Shown in pieces: positions 41,228 to 49,277 of a stretch of 53,973 nucleotides of DNA. The stretch comes from UBA10161 sp964581105 (GTDB taxonomy: Archaea > Micrarchaeota > Micrarchaeia > Anstonellales > Anstonellaceae). The stretch is taken from positions 1 to 53,973 of the forward strand of contig CAZOMB010000005.1 in the NCBI GenBank assembly GCA_964581105.1. Direction: 5' to 3'. The notes beneath the pieces were generated by a model. That model was not told where the DNA came from and ran no database searches. It was given only the letters and a program-made list of their open reading frames with translations. Both the position numbers and the translations under genes were made by a program. Numbering within the stretch: position 1 is the first letter of the stretch; every line of letters begins with the position of its first letter.

Positions 41228-41356
41228 TGGGCCCGCGGAGAATCGAACTCCGAATCTTCAGTGTGTGAGACTGACGTCTTAACCATTGTCGAACCAGTTT
41301 TGGTTTTTGGTGAAGCTTTTTAGGCAACCCGAAAAAGGTTCTTCGACTACAGGCCC
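41228..41356 (-). tRNA. tRNA-Val (CAC) with a D-loop intron
   Basis: Ends pair as GGGCCTG/CGGGCCC with A73. The anticodon arm is TCAGT CTCACAC ACTGA (anticodon CAC) and the T arm CGGAG TTCGATT CTCCG. A 56-nt intron (41286-41341) interrupts the D loop. GTCG pairs with CGAC between bulges AAG and AAT, and the inner helix is AACC/GGTT. Splicing gives a normal D arm, GTCGAATGGTTAAGAC, and a 73-nt tRNA. It is 40 nt upstream of tRNA-Glu on the same strand. Confidence 0.88.
41286..41341 (-). other. D-loop intron of tRNA-Val
   Basis: It is a 56-nt non-canonical intron near position 15/16 to 18, supported by the BHB-like junction and by restoration of the D arm on removal. The outer helix is poor, so it is a relaxed form of the motif. 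Confidence 0.8.
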
Positions 41357-41383
41357 GGCCTGCAGATTATTTCTCCCTAGATA

Positions 41384-41394
41384 GGTATTAAATC
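41384..41394. promoter_or_regulatory. Shared TATA region of tRNA-Val and alaS
   Basis: GGTATTAAATC lies about 30 nt before the tRNA-Val 5' end (minus) and about 22-28 nt before the alaS ATG (plus). It can serve both, and would make the alaS message leaderless. Confidence 0.5.
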
Positions 41395-41415
41395 TTCTCT
41401 GTCAGAACAGTTTTC

Positions 41416-44052
41416 ATGGACAAGGCAAGCCTAAGGGCGCAGTTCAGCAAAGACTGGAAAAAGCACTATGAGGTAAAAGCCCTTGTTGAAAGGGGCTATT
41501 CACGCCAACAGTGCAAAAAATGCTCCCGCTTTTTCTGGGCAACTGAAAACCGGGAAGTATGCTCTGACGCATCATGCATAGGATACCAGTTTATTGGGAA
41601 AAAGATGGCAAAAAAGCCCCTTGGCTATGTTGAGACTTGGAAAAAGATAGAGGAGTATTTTGTCAAGAACGGTCATACTTCGCTTGAGGCATACCCAACT
41701 GTTGCAAGGTGGAGAGACGACCTTTATTTCACAATTGCATCAATCAATGACTTTCAGCCATACGTTGTTTCAGGGGAGCTTGAGCCACCTGCAAACCCGC
41801 TTATTGTGCCCCAGTCATGCATCCGCTTTTCAGACATATCAAATGTTGGCGTGACAGGAAGGCATTATACTAATTTTGTGATGCTTGGCCAGCATGCATT
41901 TAATACAAAGAAAACAGGGGACTTTTACTGGAAAGATAAGGCAATTGTGCATGACATTGGCTTTCTTGAGTATTTGGGAATAGATGAAAAGCACCTTGTT
42001 TTCCTTGAAGACGTTTGGATGGGCGGAGGCAACTTTGGCCCTTGCATTGAGTACTTTGCAGAAGGCTTGGAGCTTGGAAACTGCGTTTTTATGCAGTATG
42101 AGGCATTGCCAAATGGAAAAAGCAGGGAGCTTTCAACAAAAGTCATTGACATGGGGGCTGGCCTTGAGAGAATTGCCTGGATTACGCATGCAAGCCCAAT
42201 AAGCTATGACATTGTTTTTGGAAAGGCAGTTAATCTCATAGAAAAAAGAGCAGGAATAAAGGTTGATGAAAAGCTTTTCCTGAGTTATGCAAAGCTTTCT
42301 GGCTCTTTGGACACAGATGAAGTAAAGGACATTTCAAAAGAAAGGCAAAAAATAGCCTCAAAGCTTGGAATGGATGGGCAACAGCTACTTTCAACATTTG
42401 AGCCTTTGCACGCAGTTTATGCATGCGCTGACCATCTGAAGACAATACTTTTCACTTCAACTGACGGCATGCTGCCCTCAAACTCCGGAGGAGGCTATAA
42501 TTTGCGCATGATTTTAAGAAGGGTATTTGGCTTTGATGAGGAGTATTCAATGGGAATTGATTATGCAAAAGTGCTACAAGCGCATGCAGAGCATCTCAAG
42601 CACATGACTCCAAAGCTCAAGGCAGGCCTGCCAAGCGCAATTGCTGTTGTTGAAGAGGAAAAGAAAAAATATGAAGCAGCAAAGAAAAAAGGAAGGCTAA
42701 AAGTGGAGTCATTGCTTTCAAGAGGAGCGAAAATAGGCACAAATGAGCTGAAAATGCTCTATGAAAGCAATGGAATACCTGTTGAGCTTGTTGCAGAAAT
42801 TGCAAAAGACAAAAAAGTAAAAGTGCAAATACCTGAGAACTTCTATTCATTAATGAAAAAAGAGGATGAAAAAGATTCAGCTGGTGAGAAAAAGATAGAT
42901 GTTAAGGGAACTGAGAAGACAAAAGCAATGTTTTATGATGGGGTTAAGGAGTTTGATGCAACTGTGCTTGCTATAAAAGGAAAATTTGTGATACTTGACT
43001 CAACTGCCTTTTACCCAGAAGCAGGAGGACAGATATTTGACACAGGCGAAATCAATGGAAAGAAAGTAAAATCCGTTCAAAAGGAAAAAGGAGTAATTTT
43101 GCATGAAGTGGAAGGTGCTGCAGGTTTCAAAGTGGGGCAAAAAGTGCATGCAAAAGTAAACAATGAAAGAAGAAAGCAGATAGCAAGGCATCACACTGCA
43201 ATCCATTTGATTAATGCATGCGCAAGGCAAGTGCTTGGGCCGCACATATGGCAGGCAGGCTCATACAAGGATGAGAAAAAGGCACACATTGACTTAACCC
43301 ATTACAAGAAAATCAGCTGGCAAGAGCTTGAGAAAATAGAGCAGCTTGCAAACAAGTATGTTATCCAAAACCTCCCAATCAAGACAGAAGTATTGGGAAG
43401 GAATGAAGCTGAGAAAAAGTATGGGTTCAGGTTATACCAGGGAGGTGCTGTGCCTGGAAAAGAGCTTCGCATTGTGTCAATAGGAAAAATTGACCATCAG
43501 GCTTGCGGAGGCACGCACAATTACAATAAAAGCACTTCTGAGTTTGGCTTAGTAAAAATAGTCAAGCGCGAAGGAGTGCAGGACGGGGTGGAGAGAGTGG
43601 TCATAAAAAGCGGCCCAGAGGCCATAAAGCATGTCCAGGAAAGGGAAAAGCTGCTGCGCGAGGCTGCAGCCGCCCTGTCAGTGCCAGAAGACCAGCTAAA
43701 GGCAACTGTTCTGCGCTTTTTCAATGAGTGGAAAGAAAGGGGCAAGGAAATAGAAAAGCTGCAGGCAATACTTTCACAGCAGATTTCAGAGTCAGCAATA
43801 CAGCAAGCAAAGGAAAACAAGAGCAGTGTTGTTGAGATTTTAAATGCACCTTATACTCCGAAGCTTGCAGAGGAAATATGCGGCAAAATAAGTTCAAACG
43901 GGCTTTGCTGCGTTGTCTGCTTGCAGGATGGGTTTATTGTTGCCTCCTGCCCAAAAGGCTCAAAGCACAGCGCTCTTGAGCTTCTGAAAAAGCATAAAGC
44001 AAAAGGCGGCGGAAGCACTACATTTGCAAGGGGAAAAGTGCAGAAAAAGTGA
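41416..44052 (+). CDS. alaS: Alanyl-tRNA synthetase (archaeal type)
   Basis: This 878-residue protein has the archaeal N-terminal extension with Cys clusters (CKKCSRFFWAT, CSDASC), the class II core (RWRDDLYFTIASI, GGNFGPC, GAGLERIAW) and an editing domain with HHTAIH and ACGGTHNYNKS zinc ligands. The C-terminal domain ends ALELLKKHKAKGGGS, a DHHA1-like segment. Length and motifs are complete. Confidence 0.96.
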   Translation: MDKASLRAQFSKDWKKHYEVKALVERGYSRQQCKKCSRFFWATENREVCSDASCIGYQFIGKKMAKKPLGYVETWKKIEEYFVKNGHTSLEAYPTVARWRDDLYFTIASINDFQPYVVSGELEPPANPLIVPQSCIRFSDISNVGVTGRHYTNFVMLGQHAFNTKKTGDFYWKDKAIVHDIGFLEYLGIDEKHLVFLEDVWMGGGNFGPCIEYFAEGLELGNCVFMQYEALPNGKSRELSTKVIDMGAGLERIAWITHASPISYDIVFGKAVNLIEKRAGIKVDEKLFLSYAKLSGSLDTDEVKDISKERQKIASKLGMDGQQLLSTFEPLHAVYACADHLKTILFTSTDGMLPSNSGGGYNLRMILRRVFGFDEEYSMGIDYAKVLQAHAEHLKHMTPKLKAGLPSAIAVVEEEKKKYEAAKKKGRLKVESLLSRGAKIGTNELKMLYESNGIPVELVAEIAKDKKVKVQIPENFYSLMKKEDEKDSAGEKKIDVKGTEKTKAMFYDGVKEFDATVLAIKGKFVILDSTAFYPEAGGQIFDTGEINGKKVKSVQKEKGVILHEVEGAAGFKVGQKVHAKVNNERRKQIARHHTAIHLINACARQVLGPHIWQAGSYKDEKKAHIDLTHYKKISWQELEKIEQLANKYVIQNLPIKTEVLGRNEAEKKYGFRLYQGGAVPGKELRIVSIGKIDHQACGGTHNYNKSTSEFGLVKIVKREGVQDGVERVVIKSGPEAIKHVQEREKLLREAAAALSVPEDQLKATVLRFFNEWKERGKEIEKLQAILSQQISESAIQQAKENKSSVVEILNAPYTPKLAEEICGKISSNGLCCVVCLQDGFIVASCPKGSKHSALELLKKHKAKGGGSTTFARGKVQKK

Positions 44053-44067
44053 ATCATGCGGATGAAC

Positions 44068-44481
44068 TCAAGCCTTCTTGCTTCCAATACTCTGTGAAAA
44101 TCTCAAAAGATAGCCATCAGGGTCCAAAACCAGAAATTCCCTCAATCCAAGAAGTTTATCTCCTTGCCTATACCAGTTTTCCTTTGGTTCCATTTTCAAA
44201 GGGTAAACATTCTCCTTCAGTCTTCCAAGCAAAACCTCCAAATTCCCCACTTCAATCTGGAAATTAACACCTCTTCCAAAAGGGTACTCCAGTTTCCCTG
44301 TGCTCCATTTTGAATTAGGGTTTTCTTCAAGAGTTATTTGCGAGTCTTCATAAGAGATAAACGCAAATCTCCTTTCATTTCTTTCATACTCTATCTTGAA
44401 CCCAAGAATGTTTGTATAAAACCAGAGGCTTTTTTCCAGGCTGGAAACACACAATTCAGGTATTAATTTATTGAACTTCAT
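44068..44481 (-). CDS. VOC-superfamily (glyoxalase/bleomycin-resistance fold) protein
   Basis: This 137-residue protein has the pattern IPELCVSSLEKSLWFYTNILGFKIEYE and ends FLVLDPDGYLLRFSQS, as in glyoxalase/dioxygenase-fold proteins. The substrate is unknown; such small stand-alone members include drug-binding and lyase proteins. It is convergent with alaS. Confidence 0.85.
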   Translation of the reverse strand: MKFNKLIPELCVSSLEKSLWFYTNILGFKIEYERNERRFAFISYEDSQITLEENPNSKWSTGKLEYPFGRGVNFQIEVGNLEVLLGRLKENVYPLKMEPKENWYRQGDKLLGLREFLVLDPDGYLLRFSQSIGSKKA

Positions 44482-44545
44482 ATGAAGGGTTTGTGTTTTT
44501 GGATTAATAAAGCTTGCATCAGCTACTGCTTGGTCTGATGAAAAT

Positions 44546-45253
44546 TCAGTAAAACAACTCAGGCTTTTGCAAAAACTCTATGTTCTCGTAGTTTTTGGCA
44601 GCCTCAAGAAGGGATTTTCCCTTGAAAGGGGCAAAGCAGCCAAAAGATGAGCAGAATTTTGATGCATCCATTTTCCTTATGTTAAACCCCTCGCCATAAT
44701 TTGGGTTTTTTATCAGCTTGTCCTTTATTGTTTCATAAAAGCATGCTCCTCTTCTTTGGGCAAACTTTGAGTAGTCTGATGAGAATGTTTCTGATACCAA
44801 ATTGGCAAGCACAAGCTCTGTTTTCCCAGGGTTTATTGTCACATGCCCATATCCTGGGGGAATCAATAGGCAGTCTCCTTTTTTCCCATCAACAAGAAGT
44901 GCATCCTCAACGCCCAGCTGGCTGACCTTTTGCAGCAAAAAATGCGCCTTTCCTTCAAGCACCTCATAAACTTCTGGCCATTTTGCTCCTTTTGGGGACT
45001 TTGGGTGCTCATGGCCAAATGTCTTGTTATGCTCTCCGCAAAGGTCAAGAGAGGGGATTCTTGTGATGTCATAGCGTATGTGCCCAAACTTTTCAATTCC
45101 CCTGTACATGAAGTAAGTGGGAGCGTCATAAGAAAGATTGCACTCTTTTTCGGGAAATGCAATGACCTGGCGCATTTTTCCAATTATCCTCAAAGCTGGC
45201 TTTATTTTCCTTTGTTTGTAAACAAGCAGGTCTTTGCTGAATTTGGGCTTCAT
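44546..45253 (-). CDS. pgiA: Glucose-6-phosphate isomerase, archaeal cupin type
   Basis: This 235-residue cupin has the metal site GHEHPKSPKGAKWPEVYEVLEG (His-X-His ... Glu) and GYGHVTINPG with the fourth His. RYDITRIPS and YSKFAQRRGACFYE are also family marks. It interconverts glucose 6-phosphate and fructose 6-phosphate. The size is slightly above the roughly 190-residue euryarchaeal enzyme because of N- and C-terminal additions. It overlaps the upstream basic protein gene by 4 nt. Confidence 0.9.
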   Translation of the reverse strand: MKPKFSKDLLVYKQRKIKPALRIIGKMRQVIAFPEKECNLSYDAPTYFMYRGIEKFGHIRYDITRIPSLDLCGEHNKTFGHEHPKSPKGAKWPEVYEVLEGKAHFLLQKVSQLGVEDALLVDGKKGDCLLIPPGYGHVTINPGKTELVLANLVSETFSSDYSKFAQRRGACFYETIKDKLIKNPNYGEGFNIRKMDASKFCSSFGCFAPFKGKSLLEAAKNYENIEFLQKPELFY

Positions 45254-45762
45254 CTTTTTCTCCTCTTGCGCTTTTTCCTTGACTTTCTTTTCCTTGTTTT
45301 CTTCCTTGAAACTTCGCTTCTTGACTTGAATGAGCTTAATTCCTCTTTTATTGGCACAACACAGCCAATGTCCCCAATCCCCTTGTGCTTTGCCAGCTTT
45401 TCCTTTTTGAGCTTTTCAGAAACAAGGTAAAGGAATGTTGAAAACTGGTTCAAGTCAATATCATACTGCCTGGCTATTTTCTCGCAGCGCTGTATGAGCC
45501 TTACTATGTCAACAAGGAGCTTTGGGTCTGCCCTGCCGGATTTCATCCCATGTTTTATCCTGTCAAGCAAAAGAAGCCGTGACATCTGAAGCTCTTTGAG
45601 CAGCTTTTTCACTTTGCCTCTTTTTTCCTTTATGTCAACCTGGAAATCAACTGACAGCTCTGACACTGTTTCCCAGGAAACCTCGCCAAGGTTATTGCTT
45701 ACCTGCGATGGAAGCGAATAGCGCGCTGAAAAAGGCAGCGCATCCTTTGCAGCTGTTGCCAT
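45250..45762 (-). CDS. Hypothetical protein with a highly basic C-terminal tail
   Basis: This 170-residue protein is not recognised. Residues 40-115 look helical (KVKKLLKELQMSRLLLLDRI, VDIVRLIQRCEKIARQYDID). The last 25 residues are almost all Lys and Arg, as in a nucleic-acid or ribosome-binding tail. It is co-translated with the isomerase gene and divergent from herA. Confidence 0.7.
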   Translation of the reverse strand: MATAAKDALPFSARYSLPSQVSNNLGEVSWETVSELSVDFQVDIKEKRGKVKKLLKELQMSRLLLLDRIKHGMKSGRADPKLLVDIVRLIQRCEKIARQYDIDLNQFSTFLYLVSEKLKKEKLAKHKGIGDIGCVVPIKEELSSFKSRSEVSRKKTRKRKSRKKRKRRKR

Positions 45763-45832
45763 TGTTTCTCCTATTGCAAATTCTCAGGCTCTGTTTAAAA
45801 AGTTACCATGGGGAAGAAAAGAGTGGGATTTT

Positions 45833-47341
45833 ATGCAGGACAAAGAGCTTGGCACTGTAATTTCAACAATGGAAGGGCCAACGACAATCTCATTTTCTTT
45901 TGTGGTATTGAGCAAAAAGGTCAGAAAAGGCCAGTTTGTAAAAGTAAGCTCTGATTCTGGCTTTGTGCTTGGCTCTGTCACTGAAATAACCAGGGCAAAC
46001 AGGTATTTTGAAAGGGCTGAAAGCGTTTCAGAATATGAGAAGAACATCCCGATTTCCCAGAGCTTTCCAACAGAGGAATGGGAGTATGTTGTTGCAAATG
46101 TCAGGGTCCACGGGGTTTTTGAAGGAAAAAATATTGTAAGAAGCACTTTTCCTGTTGCTCCTGGCACAAAAGTCCTTGAGGCAGATGAGAATCTTCTGAG
46201 AACATTCCTGAAATTGGATGAAAATGGTCTTAACCTTGGCACATTGCAGCACCATTCGCTTGAAGCAAAGCTGTCAATGGGAAAGCTGCTGCAAAAGCAT
46301 TTGGCAATACTTGCAATGTCAGGCAGCGGAAAGTCATACCTTATGTGCGTGATGATTGAGGAAATGCTCTCAAGAAGCGCTGACAAAGGCAGGATGGCAG
46401 TTGTTGTGATTGACAGCCATGGGGAATACACTGGCTTTAGGCAGACGCAGTTTAACAAGAGCACAAATGTAGTCAGCGCAAGAAAATTCAGGATTGCATT
46501 CAGGAAAGTAACTCCTTACATGCTTGCGGAAATGGTTCCTGAAATGTCTGCAACACAGCTTAGGGAGCTTGCGCCAATAATGTCTTCACTTCACAATGAA
46601 ATGAAAGAAAAGCATGAAAGCTATGTGCTTGATGACTTAATCTCCAGAGTAGAGAAAACAATTGAAAGGGACAATGTGAAAAGGCCTCTTGTTGCATGGC
46701 TTTCTGAGCTGAGAAGATTAAGGCTGCTTTCTGCAAAAGACTGGCCAAGGCTTGATGAAGCTGTTGAGCCTGGCAAGCTCACAGTGATTGACCTTTCTGA
46801 AATTGACAATGCAAGGAAAAAGCAGATTCTTGTCTCTTATCTTTGCAGAAGGCTGTTTAACCTGAGAAAAAAAGGGAAAATTGCGCCTTTTTTGCTTGTT
46901 GTGGAAGAAGCGCACAACTTTGCGCCTGAAAAGGCTGAAAAAAAACATGCATTGGCAAAAGGGCCGATAATAACAATAGCAAGGGAGGGAAGGAAATTTG
47001 GTGCCTGCCTTTGCTTAATCTCACAAAGGCCTGTGCAGCTTGCAACAACAGCGCTTTCGCAGTGCAATACAAATATTATTCTAAGGATAACAAACCCGTT
47101 TGACATTGACCATGTTGGAGAGTCATGCGAGGGAATTGACAGGCAGATGCTAAGCTCAATAACAACTTTAAGGGTTGGAGAGGCATTAATTGTTGGGGAA
47201 GCAGTAGGCTCCCCTGTCTTTGTGAAAATAAGGAGGAAAAAGGCAGAGTTTGCTGTGAAAGGAAAAGACCTTGAGCTGATTGCAAAGCGCTTTGAGGAGG
47301 AAAAGCAGAAAAAAAGCCAGGATGTTGAGGCGTTCTTATAG
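45833..47341 (+). CDS. herA: HerA-type bipolar DNA helicase/translocase
   Basis: This 502-residue FtsK/HerA ATPase has an N-terminal HAS barrel (LGTVISTMEGPTTISFSFVV), Walker A AMSGSGKSYL (about 160-169), Walker B PFLLVVEEAHNFAPE, the sensor ISQRP and an arginine finger region. It works with NurA nuclease and Mre11-Rad50 in end resection. Rad50 is 2 kb downstream on the opposite strand, but neither nurA nor mre11 is in the window. ATG has GAGTGGG upstream. Confidence 0.93.
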   Translation: MQDKELGTVISTMEGPTTISFSFVVLSKKVRKGQFVKVSSDSGFVLGSVTEITRANRYFERAESVSEYEKNIPISQSFPTEEWEYVVANVRVHGVFEGKNIVRSTFPVAPGTKVLEADENLLRTFLKLDENGLNLGTLQHHSLEAKLSMGKLLQKHLAILAMSGSGKSYLMCVMIEEMLSRSADKGRMAVVVIDSHGEYTGFRQTQFNKSTNVVSARKFRIAFRKVTPYMLAEMVPEMSATQLRELAPIMSSLHNEMKEKHESYVLDDLISRVEKTIERDNVKRPLVAWLSELRRLRLLSAKDWPRLDEAVEPGKLTVIDLSEIDNARKKQILVSYLCRRLFNLRKKGKIAPFLLVVEEAHNFAPEKAEKKHALAKGPIITIAREGRKFGACLCLISQRPVQLATTALSQCNTNIILRITNPFDIDHVGESCEGIDRQMLSSITTLRVGEALIVGEAVGSPVFVKIRRKKAEFAVKGKDLELIAKRFEEEKQKKSQDVEAFL

Positions 47342-47349
47342 GTGGTAAG

Positions 47350-48285
47350 ATGGCAGAAAAAGGAGAGCTAAAAAGCGAAGTCATAAAGGATGTTCTTGGG
47401 AGAAGGGTTGTGCTGACAACTGAAAGGGGAAAAAGGCCTCATGATGCCAAAGCCCCGCAAAGGGCTGAAAAGTCAGTGCCTCCTGAAAAATGCTTTTTCT
47501 GCCCTGGAAATGAGCATATGACTCCTCCTGAGATTGACAGGATAGAAAAGGGGGGCAAATGGGAAATACGCTGCTTTCCAAACAAGTTCCCGGCATTTAT
47601 GCAGACCAGCAAAAAAGCATATGGGAGGCATGAGATAATAGTTGAAACCCCTGACCACAAAAAAACCCTTTCAGAGCTTTCAAATGAAAATATTGCTGAC
47701 TATTTTATTATGGTGCAAAGGAGGATGGAATCTGCAAAAAAAGACCATTTGCTCAAGTATTCGTGCATGTTCAAGAATGAGGGCGCAGTTGCCGGGGCAA
47801 GCCTTGAGCACACGCATTCGCAGTTTGCTGCATTTTCCTTTGTGCCTGCCTTTGTAAAAAAAATTGAAAAAAAGGAGAAGGCTTTTTCAAGGCTTGAAAA
47901 GTCCCACAAAAGCACAATATACGCGCAAAACGAAGGATTTTTTGCATTTTGCCCAAAAGCCTCAAGGTTCCATTTTGAAACCTGGATAGTTCCAAAAGAG
48001 GGGACATCATCTATACTTGATTTGAAGCAAGACAGGCTTGTTTTGCTTGCTTCAGTGCTTAAGCAGGCTGTTGGGGCAATTGATTCTGCGACTGGCTTTG
48101 GCCCTTATAATATCATATTCCATTCTGCTCCCCATGAGGGCAAAACATTCCCATTCCATCTTCAGATATTGCCAAGAATATCTACTTGGGCAGGCTTTGA
48201 GCTTGCAACTGACATAGTAATGGTTTCAGCTGTTCCAAGGCACTCTGCAAAACTGCTTGGTTCTTTGTGCAAACAAGGGGATTAA
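47350..48285 (+). CDS. galT: Galactose-1-phosphate uridylyltransferase-like protein
   Basis: This 311-residue HIT-superfamily protein has the CFFCPGNE zinc segment, FPNKFPAF, the catalytic LEHTHSQ (His154-X-His-X-Gln) and HFETWIVP. The first His of HxHxQ would carry the nucleotide. It can act on hexose 1-phosphates in the Leloir pathway; no galE/galK is adjacent. It follows herA by 8 nt. Confidence 0.9.
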   Translation: MAEKGELKSEVIKDVLGRRVVLTTERGKRPHDAKAPQRAEKSVPPEKCFFCPGNEHMTPPEIDRIEKGGKWEIRCFPNKFPAFMQTSKKAYGRHEIIVETPDHKKTLSELSNENIADYFIMVQRRMESAKKDHLLKYSCMFKNEGAVAGASLEHTHSQFAAFSFVPAFVKKIEKKEKAFSRLEKSHKSTIYAQNEGFFAFCPKASRFHFETWIVPKEGTSSILDLKQDRLVLLASVLKQAVGAIDSATGFGPYNIIFHSAPHEGKTFPFHLQILPRISTWAGFELATDIVMVSAVPRHSAKLLGSLCKQGD

Positions 48286-48356
48286 TGCACAGTTTTATAC
48301 ATTGTTACATTGTTTTTTATTCCCTTTCTTACATATTCAGCCATTAAGAGGGGGAG

Positions 48357-48617
48357 ATGAAAGTGATAAGTAAAAAATCAATTATCCTGGGTAATATCAG
48401 GCAACAAGAAACACAGGCTGATGAGCAGGTCAGCTCAGGAAACAAGTCAAGGATAAACAAGATATTCAAACAGCTTGCTGAAAAGGAGCTAATATCCCGC
48501 TTCTTTGAGTATGCTCTGCCTATGAAAGACTCTTTCAAAGGGCTGGTCAGGAAAATCAAGGAAAAATTCTACTATAAGATTGACGGAAAAGACGTCTGCA
48601 AAGTAAAATTCGCCTAA
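48357..48617 (+). CDS. Small basic hypothetical protein, 86 residues
   Basis: Not recognised. It has a good ribosome site (GGGGGAG before the ATG), a TATA-like TTTTATAC at about 48292-48300 with a doubled TACATTGT just downstream, and tight spacing to the next gene (9 nt). The C-terminal half (FKGLVRKIKEKFYYKIDG) is basic and amphipathic. Confidence 0.65.
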   Translation: MKVISKKSIILGNIRQQETQADEQVSSGNKSRINKIFKQLAEKELISRFFEYALPMKDSFKGLVRKIKEKFYYKIDGKDVCKVKFA

Positions 48618-48626
48618 GGTGTAAGC

Positions 48627-49277
48627 ATGAACCGCTTTGCAGTTCTCACTACTGAGTTTGAGCACTTAAGTTATCCTCTTGGCAGCACAAATGCAAAAGA
48701 CAAGCAGCACTTCAGGGAGCAACAGGATGAGTTTATGCTTCACAAGGTTTGCTCGCAAACGCAGGCAGAAATGCTTGTTGGCTCATCTGACTGGCTGTCT
48801 GAGCATGCATCTGTACCTGTTGGCTTTGTTTCAAATAAAGAAAACGAGCTTTTCATAGTATGCCAGTCTGGGAAAAGAATTGACCCAGCACAGGCTAGCA
48901 GGCAAGAAAGAGTCAGCGCATGCTTAGCAGTAATTTCAAGGCTTTGCAAAATGCATTCCCAGGGCTTTGGATGCGGCGGGCTTTCGCCGGAAGCAATGGA
49001 GTTTTCAGGAGAAAGCGCAAAACTCTTGGACCCTTCAAAAATATTTGCCCTTAATGAGAATGACTCGCTTTTTTATGAGGCAGCTGCAACACTGCGTGCG
49101 CTTGTCGGAAATGGCTTTGCAAAAGTTTCTGACCTTGACAGCCTTGCATTTGCCTATTTTTCAGCCTCTCCTGTGTGCAGGCATGCTGTTTTGTCGCACA
49201 TTGATGAAAAGAAGGCCAGGGAAGAGCATTACAAAGTCCTGTCAGAAACTGCGAAAAAATTTTTAGCCTGCTTTTAG
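48627..49277 (+). CDS. Divergent kinase-fold-like protein, probably catalytically dead
   Basis: This 216-residue protein resembles the C-lobe of small kinases: CKMHSQGFGCGGLSPEAMEF aligns with the HxxGxxHGDLxPxN loop, and AKLLDPSK aligns with the Asp-Phe/Pro-Gly/Ser metal loop. The catalytic Asp is Gly and the Asn is Ala, so phosphotransfer is unlikely. The N-lobe is weak (no clear Gly loop). It has GGTG before the ATG and overlaps the end of rad50 by 4 nt. The kinase-fold reading is inference. Confidence 0.5.
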   Translation: MNRFAVLTTEFEHLSYPLGSTNAKDKQHFREQQDEFMLHKVCSQTQAEMLVGSSDWLSEHASVPVGFVSNKENELFIVCQSGKRIDPAQASRQERVSACLAVISRLCKMHSQGFGCGGLSPEAMEFSGESAKLLDPSKIFALNENDSLFYEAAATLRALVGNGFAKVSDLDSLAFAYFSASPVCRHAVLSHIDEKKAREEHYKVLSETAKKFLACF

